The notes under the pieces are model-generated. The model was not told the DNA's origin and ran no database searches. It saw nothing but the letters and a program-made list of their open reading frames with translations. The translations under genes were made by a program, and so were the position numbers. Below, piece after piece: positions 53,001 through 60,413 of a stretch of 64,000 bases of DNA. Every line of letters starts with the position of its first letter. Position 1 is the stretch's first letter. The DNA is from Ruminococcus sp. (GTDB lineage: Bacteria; Bacillota; Clostridia; Oscillospirales; Acutalibacteraceae): positions 1 to 64,000 of the forward strand of contig JAFQQF010000003.1 of the NCBI GenBank assembly GCA_017411385.1, in the 5' to 3' direction.

Positions 53001-54562
53001 CTTTGGATGCTGTTCCTTTAGGTGTTTATGATGATCCGGATTCACAGCATCAGGGATTTGCAAAATTTAACCTTTGCGATGATAACACTATTATTATTGG
53101 AGCATCACAAACAGGTAAGACTAATTTGATTCAAAGTATTATTAGGCTTGTTGCAAATAAATATTCTCCTAAAGAAGCTGTTTTCTACATTGCTGATTTT
53201 GGTGCTATGTATTTAAAGAATTTTGAGAATCTTCGTCATATTGGTGGTGTTGTGACTATTTCTGAAGGCGAAAGATTTAAGAATTTATTTAAATTATTGA
53301 TGCAAGAAATCGGGTATCGTAAGAAGAAATTTATGGATTGCGGTCTAAGTTCATTTAAAGCATATAGAGATGCAGGCTTTTGTGATGTTGCGCATATTTT
53401 CTTTATTATTGACAATTTTAGTGCCTTTAAGGAAGTTTATGCGGATTCATACGAAGATCAGTTTGTATATGTCGCACGCGAGGGTGTTTCTTGTGGTATA
53501 TCTATAATTGTAACTAATTCCACAAGTAATGGCTTGGGATATAGATATATTTCTAATTTTGCCAACAGACTTACATTCAGATGTAACGATGCAAACGAAT
53601 ATATGAATATATTTGATCGATGCCGTATGGAACCTAAAGACGTTCCTGGAAGAATGCTTTGCAAAATTAATAAAGAATTGTATGAAATGCAATCTTTTAT
53701 AGCGTTTGAAGGAACTAAAGAGATAGAGCGTTCCGATGCGGTGAAAAAGTATATTGAGTCAATCAATGCGAAATATCCTGATGGTTATGCGAAAAAGATA
53801 CCAAGTGTTCCTGAATTGTTGTCATTCGATTATATAGATGCGAACTATAATCAGAACAGAAACAGATATCAATATCCTGTTGCTCTTGATTACGCAAATG
53901 TAGATGTTGTTGCTATTGATTTTAAAGCTTGGAATGAGTTTTGTGTTGTTGGTAAAGATGCTTCAAGAAAACTAGCTGTAACGAATAATTTGTTATCAGC
54001 TATTCATCATAATGCTCTAAGCAAGCCGGTATCCTTATATATTATTGATGGCGTGGAACGAAATCTTAAATCAAAAGCAGATTTGGGTTATGTTGAAAAA
54101 TATACCATTGATTATAGTGAAATTAGTAGTATTTTCGATGAAATTATGCCGGAATTAGACCTCAGACATCAAATGCTTATGGATGGAGATTTTGATAGAC
54201 TTGGAAAGTGTAATCAGATAATTATCGTGATTAATAATAAGGATGCTATTGAATACATTTCATCAACCAAAGAGATATTGGATATGTATTTGCGTCTTGT
54301 GAAGCAGTTTAAATCTCTTGGTGTAGCATTTGTTTTTTCGGATGTTGATGATGCAGTAGTATCGTATAGCGGCCCTGAATTGCTGAAGAGGTTTAAAGAA
54401 ACCAAAAAAGTAATAATAGCAAGCAACATTCAGGAGTTTAAGTTTTGCGATATTCCTACAAATGCTGTACGTAATAATAAAACAGTTAATGTCGGCGATG
54501 TGTTTATGCTTGATGGTTCTGAGATAACTAGAATTAAAATGGCTGAGGAGGTACAAAAATGA
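50057..54562 (+). CDS. EssC-type FtsK/SpoIIIE ATPase of a type VII secretion system
   Basis: 1,501 residues from a GTG after GGGGTG. Two FHA-like domains at the N-terminus (about 1-100 and 105-200, the second with AVRIGVDHTNN and VYHNGSKANGT), then a linker, two membrane helices (about 262-303), a coiled coil (about 310-350) and three ATPase domains: D1 Walker A GTTGSGKSE (about 688) with Walker B IIIVDEFAEL; D2 GASQTGKTN (about 1,014); D3 degenerate VGKDASRKLA (about 1,296). This is the motor that recruits and exports WXG100 substrates. The end overlaps the first WXG100 gene (ATGA). Confidence 0.93.
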   Translation: MQNRYKAIVSSRNIYKEIDLSFEYNDVKVGTETDCDIRLRKDMFFEKIGLTFTQHNGEWTVFCSENLYLDVGDLRKLITKKLVHGDVFFVKYQNSNNDVFAVEFLLDFDNERRKYERAVNISNASAVRIGVDHTNNIIINSPYLNSDSVEMKRITNGYQLVVYRTTFGVYHNGSKANGTVIISNGDFFSVSDFIFYYKDGILWTEIRDGIYINGLSYGDYPEQNNYPKFNRNSRVKTIVNDEKIEILDPPAKPQKPKNNIFMKLLPSLGMLLASGVMAAFGGTMIIMSVISGLMAIFTSIMTVKESNKDYKNNIAQRYEKYTSYIEKKRTEILQLREQEKKELEEIYVSQDINGERFSSFSPDLFDRTPGDEDFLCVRLGSGAIDSKREINYKKQEKLEVEDELQLIPEQIYTQFYKVNDAPVVCDLKEHNAVGVVGPFEYRFDIFKNLVVDIVARQYYSDVKLVFVSNSEHRDYIQWLRLLPHVYSDEFGIRNIVVDDESKNVVFEHLYKELTVREQNKTYDENIVVFFFDEYGFKCHPVSKFVNKAKELGVTFVFFGDNTSDIPQGCGSIVSVIDSQNAILVKTENKAESLPFVYPSVSTEQMQSIVRLLAPVYTEEISLEGTLTKNISMFELLNILAVDDIDLENRWKQSQVFKSMAAPLGVSKTGVVSLDLHDKAHGPHGLVAGTTGSGKSEILQTYILAMATLFHPYEVGFVIIDFKGGGMVNQFKDLPHLMGAITNIDGKEIERSLKSIKAELQKRQRLFADADVNHIDKYIRKFKAGEVATPLPHLIIIVDEFAELKAEQPEFMKELISAARIGRSLGVHLILATQKPSGQVNEQIWSNSRFKLCLKVQSQEDSNEVLKSPLAAEIKEPGRAYLQVGNNEIFELFQSAYSGAPEKIDDTTVKEFEICSLTESGKRIPVFRQKRKKTDGSNTTQLESIVNYVASYCNVQKIERLPNICLPPLDDYITIHNEYQDYTLDAVPLGVYDDPDSQHQGFAKFNLCDDNTIIIGASQTGKTNLIQSIIRLVANKYSPKEAVFYIADFGAMYLKNFENLRHIGGVVTISEGERFKNLFKLLMQEIGYRKKKFMDCGLSSFKAYRDAGFCDVAHIFFIIDNFSAFKEVYADSYEDQFVYVAREGVSCGISIIVTNSTSNGLGYRYISNFANRLTFRCNDANEYMNIFDRCRMEPKDVPGRMLCKINKELYEMQSFIAFEGTKEIERSDAVKKYIESINAKYPDGYAKKIPSVPELLSFDYIDANYNQNRNRYQYPVALDYANVDVVAIDFKAWNEFCVVGKDASRKLAVTNNLLSAIHHNALSKPVSLYIIDGVERNLKSKADLGYVEKYTIDYSEISSIFDEIMPELDLRHQMLMDGDFDRLGKCNQIIIVINNKDAIEYISSTKEILDMYLRLVKQFKSLGVAFVFSDVDDAVVSYSGPELLKRFKETKKVIIASNIQEFKFCDIPTNAVRNNKTVNVGDVFMLDGSEITRIKMAEEVQK

Positions 54563-54888
54563 GTGTTGATAAAAGGGTTTCGCAAGAAGAATTTATACTA
54601 GACACAGGTAACTTTAATGCTGTTATAAACACAACCAAGAATTTGGCTAAAAAAATGGGAACGCTAAAAAATGAACTTGATGGCATAAAAAATAACCTGA
54701 TGTTTTCTTGGGCTGGAGAAGGTAGGGATACCTTTGAAAAGAAGTACAGATTGTTAAGTCAACAATTCGGAGACCTGAAGGATAATTTAATGGATATCTC
54801 TGAGAATCTGTCGTATATGTATGAGCAATATGTTCAATATGATACAGATTTAGCGAAAGCATTGGATGGAACAGACCGCAGGTATTAA
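54559..54888 (+). CDS. WXG100-family protein A
   Basis: 109 residues; the ATG overlaps the EssC stop, preceded by GAGGAGGT. Two amphipathic helices are separated by the W-x-G turn (SWAGEGRDTFEKKY, about residues 50-63). WXG100 proteins are exported as helical-hairpin dimers by EssC. The tight coupling to the motor gene marks it as a core substrate or partner. Confidence 0.85.
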   Translation: MSVDKRVSQEEFILDTGNFNAVINTTKNLAKKMGTLKNELDGIKNNLMFSWAGEGRDTFEKKYRLLSQQFGDLKDNLMDISENLSYMYEQYVQYDTDLAKALDGTDRRY

Positions 54889-54900
54889 GGAGTTGGTAAT

Positions 54901-55293
54901 ATGACAGTTGCACAATTGAAATCTCAACGAAAAACAAAGAAGAGTTCCTTTAATACATACGTAAAACGAAGAGATGCTATAAAAACTATTATCGATAGAA
55001 TTGACAGTAAGTTAGACGACGATGTGAATGATGTGAATGATCAGATAAACAAATGTATAGCGGAGCTTCAGGATGGGTTAAAAGGATCCTCTAAAGTAAG
55101 TAAAATTTGTTCAGATATGTATGCAGCTAAAGAAAACAAAGTTGGTTCTGATAGCACTATTTCTTCATGCCGAGGGTATTTATCTAGCGAAAAAACTCGT
55201 TGTCAAGGAAGGATAAACACACTTGATTCTGAAATCAGATATCTTGAGTCACGAATAAAAGCTCAAGGCGGAACGATTTATTTCTGGGAGTGA
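54901..55293 (+). CDS. Small helical protein (YwqH/DUF5082-like) of the secretion module
   Basis: 130 residues after AAGGAG. Almost entirely helical and charged, with long coiled-coil stretches (about 5-60 and 90-125), no membrane segment and one central Cys pair. In size and position it resembles YwqH/DUF5082-type accessory proteins encoded just before LXG effectors, which bind the effector N-terminus. Assignment is by context and pattern only. Confidence 0.6.
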   Translation: MTVAQLKSQRKTKKSSFNTYVKRRDAIKTIIDRIDSKLDDDVNDVNDQINKCIAELQDGLKGSSKVSKICSDMYAAKENKVGSDSTISSCRGYLSSEKTRCQGRINTLDSEIRYLESRIKAQGGTIYFWE

Positions 55294-55297
55294 TAAT

Positions 55298-56536
55298 ATG
55301 AGTGAAATTTATATTCATTACGGGAATCTTCAAGATTCAATTGATAGATCTAAAAAGGTTCGTACTCAGATATCTGGATATGTCGAAGAGATAAAGAAGA
55401 GAATCACGACTCCGATCTCGAATCTGAGTGGAAGTGATTCTGTTGGTTATGCATCAACAGCCTCTAGTCTAGCTTGGCAGAAAATAAATGCACTTAATGA
55501 TAAAGCGAGCAGATTTTCTGCATATGAATCTTCAATAAGCGGTTTGATCTCTACAGCTAAATCCAAAGATAAGAATGTGTCGTCTCAAATGGAAACTATT
55601 GCCGGACTGTATATCGAGAAAAGAACATGGTATCAAAAGGTTGGTGATTGGGCGTACAACACATTCTGTGTTGATTTAGCAAACAATTGGGAATGGACCA
55701 GAGATTTCGCTGATGCGGCAAAATGGATTCAGGATAAAGTAGATAACAGTATAGAGATAATCAAAGATTGGTTTAAGTATGGTGACGGAAAATACATACT
55801 TAATATTGTTACTGCTATTGGTTCCGTTTGCGTTGCTATTGCAGCGATAATTGCTATTCCTTTTACAGGCGGAGCCACTATTCCTGTAGTAATAGGAGCT
55901 ATTGCAACAGTTGTGAGTTCTGTTATTGTTGTTGTTAACGCTAATGCAAAAATAGAAGCTAATATGAAGGCTTTGTCTCTTAGTGGTAATGTTTTCGATG
56001 ATAATGATGGAGATCCCGGTGCGGCTCGTTATTATGGAAATATAGATAAGCTGAGTGAAAAGTGGAACAGAACTGATATGGGAGGCAAAGAGGCAAACGA
56101 CTTTTATAAAGTTGCCGGTAAGGTGGTCGACACTACAAAAGTTGTTGCTGATACGACATCTTTTGCATGCAATATCGCCAATTCGGTTGGTGCGGTTAGA
56201 GATTACAGATTTAAGAATCCAGATCAGCATATTAAGGGTTATGATTTTAGTCTTAAAAACATTAAACATAACATACGTGGAGAATTTGGTTTTTATTTGA
56301 CAAAACCCGGATTTAAATTGAAGAATCCTCTGAAAACCATAGATACGCTTTCTGATGTCAAAGATACTTATGATTATTTTAAGGGTCAATCTGAAAAAGT
56401 TGAAAACATCTGGGAATCTGAAGGGATAAAGAAAACAGCACCGTCTTCTGATCCGTTCGGTGATTTGGAATCGGCTTGGAATGATATTAAGAGTCCTTTT
56501 AAGACTTATAATAAATATAAGCCACTAATGCAGTAA
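55298..56536 (+). CDS. Candidate LXG-like type VII substrate
   Basis: 412 residues after GGGAG. N-terminal about 120 residues form long helices (YGNLQDSIDRSKKVRTQISGY and onward) like an LXG/WXG-like export domain. Two adjacent hydrophobic Gly/Ala/Ile-rich helices (about 165-218) follow, then an Asp/Asn-rich and basic C-terminal region with no recognised toxin motif. No dedicated immunity gene is obvious, so it may be a structural or membrane-acting substrate rather than an antibacterial nuclease. Confidence 0.6.
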   Translation: MSEIYIHYGNLQDSIDRSKKVRTQISGYVEEIKKRITTPISNLSGSDSVGYASTASSLAWQKINALNDKASRFSAYESSISGLISTAKSKDKNVSSQMETIAGLYIEKRTWYQKVGDWAYNTFCVDLANNWEWTRDFADAAKWIQDKVDNSIEIIKDWFKYGDGKYILNIVTAIGSVCVAIAAIIAIPFTGGATIPVVIGAIATVVSSVIVVVNANAKIEANMKALSLSGNVFDDNDGDPGAARYYGNIDKLSEKWNRTDMGGKEANDFYKVAGKVVDTTKVVADTTSFACNIANSVGAVRDYRFKNPDQHIKGYDFSLKNIKHNIRGEFGFYLTKPGFKLKNPLKTIDTLSDVKDTYDYFKGQSEKVENIWESEGIKKTAPSSDPFGDLESAWNDIKSPFKTYNKYKPLMQ

Positions 56537-56564
56537 TGTATAAAATTTCATTGGAGGAATTGTT

Positions 56565-57851
56565 ATGGATATAGAAAAATATAACGATCATATTAGTCAA
56601 GGCGTTGCTTTGATGGCACAGGCTAATTATCCTGCAGCAAAGAATGAGTTTGAAAAGGCTATAGCGATCAATATTCAATCCTATGAGGCATACATTCATT
56701 TGGGCAATGCATGTGCTAATTTAGGTCTGCTTGATGAGGCTATTGCGGCTTTTAAGAATGCTTTGGTTGTTGATCCTGCTTCTGGAGAAGCTCTTTATTC
56801 AATCGGAAATATCTATTTACTTAAAGACGAAAGATTGAAGGCTGTGGAGTACTATAACAAAGCAGATGAGAGTGGTTTTAACAGAACCGAATTGTATCAG
56901 ATTTTGGCTGCGGTTTTCTTTGAGGCTAATGATTCTGCTCAAGCTCTCAGATACATAACAAGAGCAATTGCTGTATCTCCGTTTAATGGTGAGTTGAGAT
57001 TGTTTAAAGCAAATGTTTATCTTGCTGAGAAAAAGTATGAGCAGGCAATAGAAACCTTAGATGAAATGCAAAAAATTCTTCCCGATGCCTTTGAAGCTTA
57101 TGATTTGCGAGCTCAGATATATTGTGGCCTTAAAAAGTTTGATGAGGCTTTGAAGGTTTGTCAAATTGGTTGTGAGAGATTTCCTGATGATGCGAATCTT
57201 GCTTTGTCTAAACTTAAAGTCCTTGTTGAGATGAATGATGATGAGGTCGCTGAGAAACTTTTGGAGGATATGAAATCAAGAAATCAGTATGCATCTGTTA
57301 TTAAAGAAGCTGCTATTCAGCATTCTATTATTTTATTGAGAAAACAAGATGTAGATACCGCTCTTGCTGTATTGTTGGAAGCAAATGATGTACTTGAAAA
57401 TGACGCCGATATTCTTTATCTTGTTCTTGATATATATGCACAAACTGAAAATTATGAGAAGTTAATAGAATATTCTCCTGTGATGCTTAGTGTCGATGCT
57501 GGTCCATTCTATGAATCAACAGCCAAGTATTTTTATGCACATGCGTTGGATAAAGTAGGTCGTGTTGATGAAGCTAAAGTAGAATATAAAAAATTAACTT
57601 CAGAATTACGTAAGGTTACTATTGAAACACCATCTTTTTATGAAGGATATATATATCGCTTGCTTAGTCATACAAGAATAGGTGAATACGACAAAGCCTT
57701 AGAATTAGCTGACTATCTTGAAAATATGTATCCTGAGAGAACAGATGCGAATGCTTTCAGATATTTTATTTACAAAGAAAAAGGTGATCTTGATAGCGCA
57801 GAAGAACAGAAAAATCTTGCGTTGGCAAAAAATCCTGATATTAAGTTATGA
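56565..57851 (+). CDS. TPR-repeat protein
   Basis: 428 residues after GGAGG. At least seven tetratricopeptide-like helix pairs run from about residue 5 to the end, e.g. YEAYIHLGNACANLGLLDEAIAAFKNALVVDP and GEALYSIGNIYLLKDERLKAVEYYNKA. There is no signal peptide or membrane helix, so it is a cytosolic scaffold or chaperone. Its place between the candidate substrate and the last two WXG100 genes suggests substrate handling for the secretion system. Confidence 0.85.
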   Translation: MDIEKYNDHISQGVALMAQANYPAAKNEFEKAIAINIQSYEAYIHLGNACANLGLLDEAIAAFKNALVVDPASGEALYSIGNIYLLKDERLKAVEYYNKADESGFNRTELYQILAAVFFEANDSAQALRYITRAIAVSPFNGELRLFKANVYLAEKKYEQAIETLDEMQKILPDAFEAYDLRAQIYCGLKKFDEALKVCQIGCERFPDDANLALSKLKVLVEMNDDEVAEKLLEDMKSRNQYASVIKEAAIQHSIILLRKQDVDTALAVLLEANDVLENDADILYLVLDIYAQTENYEKLIEYSPVMLSVDAGPFYESTAKYFYAHALDKVGRVDEAKVEYKKLTSELRKVTIETPSFYEGYIYRLLSHTRIGEYDKALELADYLENMYPERTDANAFRYFIYKEKGDLDSAEEQKNLALAKNPDIKL

Positions 57852-57860
57852 GGTGATTAA

Positions 57861-58166
57861 ATGGCCTGGGGAGATCCTAAATCGCTAAAATTTGATGTTG
57901 AAGAAATATCATCGATGAGAACGAAACTTCAAGACACGGCAACAGAGTTAAAAGACTTGAAAGTAAGACTTCTTCAAGAGCTGGAAACCTTAAAATCTAA
58001 GTGGAAAACTCCTGCAGCTGATACGTTTACTAAAGGTGTTGATAACGATTGGGCTAAACAGGTAGATAAATATGTAACAATCGTTGAAGCTGTTGACGAA
58101 TTGTTGGCTGTTGCAGAGAAGGAATACAGAGAAGTTGAGGAAAAAGCTAACTCAATATCATTTTAG
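57861..58166 (+). CDS. WXG100-like protein B with W-K-T turn
   Basis: 101 residues after GAGGTG. Helix-turn-helix layout of WXG100 proteins, with the turn SKWKTPAADTFTKG (about 48-61): Trp is kept but the Gly of WxG is Thr. Acidic-basic amphipathic helices, and the C-terminus reads EKEYREVEEKANSISF. Probably pairs with protein C or A. The altered turn is typical of one partner in heterodimers. Confidence 0.8.
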   Translation: MAWGDPKSLKFDVEEISSMRTKLQDTATELKDLKVRLLQELETLKSKWKTPAADTFTKGVDNDWAKQVDKYVTIVEAVDELLAVAEKEYREVEEKANSISF

Positions 58167-58218
58167 GTGCAAAACTGCAAAGTTTTACATAATTATTTTT
58201 TAGAAAGGAAGAAACAAA

Positions 58219-58503
58219 ATGGCAACACGCGTAGAAAGAGCTGGTATTGAAAGCTGTATCGCAAAGGTTAATGCTGCAATTGAGGAACTCAATAATGCTG
58301 CAAGAGAGGTTAATCAATCAATGAATGAGCTTCCTAATTATTGGGAAGGTGCAGCATATGATAAGGCACGTGCTGTGTACGAAGAGCAGTATCAGGGCCT
58401 TCTTACAAACACTGTTCCTAAGGCTGTTGAGGATTTTAGAAATTACATTACTCAGTGTAAAGATAAAATCATTGAGCTGGATCAGCAGCTTGCAGGTAAC
58501 TAA
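58219..58503 (+). CDS. WXG100-family protein C
   Basis: 94 residues after AGAAAGGAAG. Turn NYWEGAAYDKARAVYEEQY (W-E-G, about 41-59) between two helices; a canonical WXG100 protein. Codon use favours highly expressed triplets compared with its neighbours, and the gene sits directly before the locus terminator, suggesting abundant production as the main secreted subunit. Confidence 0.9.
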   Translation: MATRVERAGIESCIAKVNAAIEELNNAAREVNQSMNELPNYWEGAAYDKARAVYEEQYQGLLTNTVPKAVEDFRNYITQCKDKIIELDQQLAGN

Positions 58504-58512
58504 AACTGGTAT

Positions 58513-58553
58513 AAAAATGAAGGTGCCGATTTTTATTGGCACCTTCATTTTTT
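58513..58553. terminator. Terminator closing the 43-kb locus
   Basis: AAAAATGAAGGTGCC pairs with GGCACCTTCATTTTT around a short AT-rich loop, with T-runs on both sides. It also ends the convergent gene at 58552-59028. Confidence 0.9.
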
Positions 58554-59028
58554 ATAATGTATTATAAATTACAGCAACAAACATTGTCATAAGAAAAAAT
58601 GGAATCATAGCTAATACAGAAATAATATATTGTTTCAAGAATTGTGTTTCTCTTTTTCCTTTTAAAATAATGGTTATTAAACGTATAAGCTCATAAAATA
58701 AAAAACTCAAAAGAGTTCCGAAATAAGAAAAATTACTGAAAGCGGAAATAACACTCATTCCTGAAAATATAACTATTTCTAACAAAAGTGGAAACAATGG
58801 GATTTTTGTGCCACAGTTTTTGCACTTGCCTTTACAAATTATGTAGGAGATAATTGGGAGCTGCATAAAAAAAGAAATTTTAGTGTTGCAGTTGTCACAA
58901 TAGCATTTTGAGGACAAAATTGGAAGTGTATTATTAGCAGTTAAACGAAGAATATTTGTTGTGGCCAAGCCGCTTATGTGATAGTAAATTAAGAAGAATG
59001 AAATGATTATGATTAATTGATTCATCAT
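58552..59028 (-). CDS. Prepilin-peptidase N-terminal (cysteine) domain protein without catalytic domain
   Basis: 158 residues from the ATG at 59026-59028 (AGGAG 8 bases before it). Membrane helix 1, then a cytoplasmic loop with two CxxC pairs (CYCDNC and CKNC around KISFFMQLPIISY) as in the DiS_P_DiS domain of PilD/ComC peptidases, where the cysteines bind zinc and help methylation. Three or four further helices follow, but neither catalytic Asp motif (GxGD) of A24 peptidases is seen. It is convergent with the secretion operon. It could complement the TadV peptidase at 37725, which lacks this domain, or be a remnant. Confidence 0.65.
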   Translation of the reverse strand: MMNQLIIIISFFLIYYHISGLATTNILRLTANNTLPILSSKCYCDNCNTKISFFMQLPIISYIICKGKCKNCGTKIPLFPLLLEIVIFSGMSVISAFSNFSYFGTLLSFLFYELIRLITIILKGKRETQFLKQYIISVLAMIPFFLMTMFVAVIYNTL

Positions 59029-59587
59029 GTACACGCTCCTCAAAGAAATTATAGAATAATGATTTAACATTATAACACTTCGATGGTTATGTTGCAAGAT
59101 ATTACAAGCTTTGTTGTTTGCTTCATTTCGCTATAGTAGCATCAGATGACGGAATGTATACATATGAGCTGGTAAAAGATTAGTGGGGTGTGAGGGTGAG
59201 TGTGGATATTTAATTTCACTTTGTCCAACAAGAAGCGAGGAAAACATTTTTGCCAATGACGCTACCACCAATTATCTAGTCTCGCATCTGCAGATCTATC
59301 TCATTATTTTTTCGCTCATATTTGCTTTAGTGTAATTCGATGCAATTGTCTAATCTGAGATGCAAGAGTTGGATTTGATGCTAATAAATGATTATACATT
59401 TTTAAGTTGGTTAGTTCCATATTATTGCCAGTATTGTCATTCATTAAATAGATTATAGCTGTTATCGACAATATTTGCAATATGGTTTTATGATAGTACC
59501 CATTGAGTACCCAGTTGTAAAGAACCTTTTGGATAGGGAAGTGCTGACGAAAAAGACAAAAGTAAATATATTGTAACACACAAAAAT

Positions 59588-59628
59588 ACCGCAACCTTAG
59601 ATAAACACTAGGGTTGCGGTTATTTTTT
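59588..59628 (+). terminator. Rho-independent terminator
   Basis: ACCGCAACCTTAG pairs with CTAGGGTTGCGGT (one T-G pair), followed by TATTTTTT. Confidence 0.7.
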
Positions 59629-59651
59629 GACCAGTAAAGTCCTTCTGAAAA

Positions 59652-59685
59652 ATAAAAAAGGTACCAACCGAAGTTGATACCTTTT
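59652..59685. terminator. Hairpin beside the tRNA remnant
   Basis: AAAAGGTACCAAC pairs with GTTGATACCTTTT around CGAA (one mismatch). On minus it would follow the tRNA 3' end directly, as a tRNA terminator should. Confidence 0.55.
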
Positions 59686-59707
59686 GGTGCGAGTGACGGG
59701 ACTTGAA
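59685..59707 (-). pseudogene. tRNA 3'-end remnant (tRNA-Leu type), possible attachment-site scar
   Basis: TGGTGCGAGTGACGGGACTTGAA matches the minus-strand 3' end of tRNA-Leu at 1324-1346 in 21 of 23 positions: CCA end, acceptor strand and T-arm. The homology then breaks into unrelated sequence, so no tRNA is made. Isolated tRNA 3' ends are the usual scars of integrated elements. Confidence 0.65.
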
Positions 59708-59908
59708 GGAGCCAAAAATCGCATTGTAGTGCGATTTCAACGATTGTTAACTCCCAAGACTTTCATAGTCATTCGTCAAATAAATATTACCAAAAATCAG
59801 ATACCAACTCAGGTTTATTCCCACTTTATTCCCAATGAAAAATCTCAATCTTTATCCAAGTATACTACACTTAAATCAGTTTAGCAAGTCGTGTAAATTA
59901 TCAGGGCT

Positions 59909-59936
59909 TTTCAAATCCTGTTTACTGTATTATAAT
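59909..59936 (+). promoter_or_regulatory. Possible promoter of the HTH/kinase-like operon
   Basis: TTTCAA (59909-59914), 16 bases, TATAAT (59931-59936). It reads toward the ATG at 59973. Confidence 0.4.
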
Positions 59937-59972
59937 TACTGTATGATACATTTTTAGTTAGCAGGTGAGAAA

Positions 59973-60413
59973 ATGGCTGAATTAACAGAAAAGTATGAGA
60001 ACAAAATTGAAAAAGCAGAAACTTGGGAAGATATGCAAAAGGTATTGAAAGAACTGCCAAAGGTTACATTACGCCAAAGGGTTGAAGAACTCTGTGAGAA
60101 ATACAACAAGAGTTTTTCTTTAATTTGCGGATTTGCTGATATTCCCGAGTCAACCTTTTATGCAACTGTCAACGAAACAAGAACACCTAAAAAAGAGTTG
60201 ATTATTAAAACAGCACTTGCCTTGGGTGCAACGATAGAAGAACTAAACGAATTGTTGAAGCTTGCAAAGCTCAAAGAACTTTATGCAAAAAATAAAGAGG
60301 ATGCAATTATAATTTATGGTATGAAAAAAGGACTCGACCTTGAAGAAATTGATATGCTCCTGAAAAGCCAAAACTCAAAAATGCGTTTTTTCAAGGAGAA
60401 GGATGATGAATAG
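59973..60413 (+). CDS. HTH (XRE-like) regulatory protein
   Basis: 146 residues. An N-terminal helix (about 1-35) precedes a helix-turn-helix region: LRQRVEELCEKYNKSFSLICGFADIPESTFYATVNETRTPKKELIIKTALALGATIEELNELL (split over about 37-100), the spacing of XRE/Cro-type DNA-binding domains. The C-terminus is Lys/Glu-rich. The last 11 bases overlap the kinase-like gene, so the two are co-translated; the regulator may be controlled by, or control, that protein. Confidence 0.7.
   Translation: MAELTEKYENKIEKAETWEDMQKVLKELPKVTLRQRVEELCEKYNKSFSLICGFADIPESTFYATVNETRTPKKELIIKTALALGATIEELNELLKLAKLKELYAKNKEDAIIIYGMKKGLDLEEIDMLLKSQNSKMRFFKEKDDE

Larger units (their letters stand above)
59041..59972. other. 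Gene-poor stretch with decayed sequence
   Basis: No convincing intact gene. Around 59131-59190 a frame on plus reads IVASDDGMYTYELVKD before a stop and looks like the tail of a lost coding region. A 92-codon minus-strand frame (59316-59594) has no ribosome site or recognised family and I do not annotate it. Two terminators (59588, 59652) and a tRNA 3'-end remnant (59685) lie at the right side. Confidence 0.5.

Noticed and set aside
13398..58503. Conjugative element (ICE) carrying the kinase/pilus/secretion locus
   Set aside because: There is a recombinase but no relaxase, coupling protein, VirB4 or excisionase. EssC is an FtsK-like motor of the WXG100 type, not a transfer protein.
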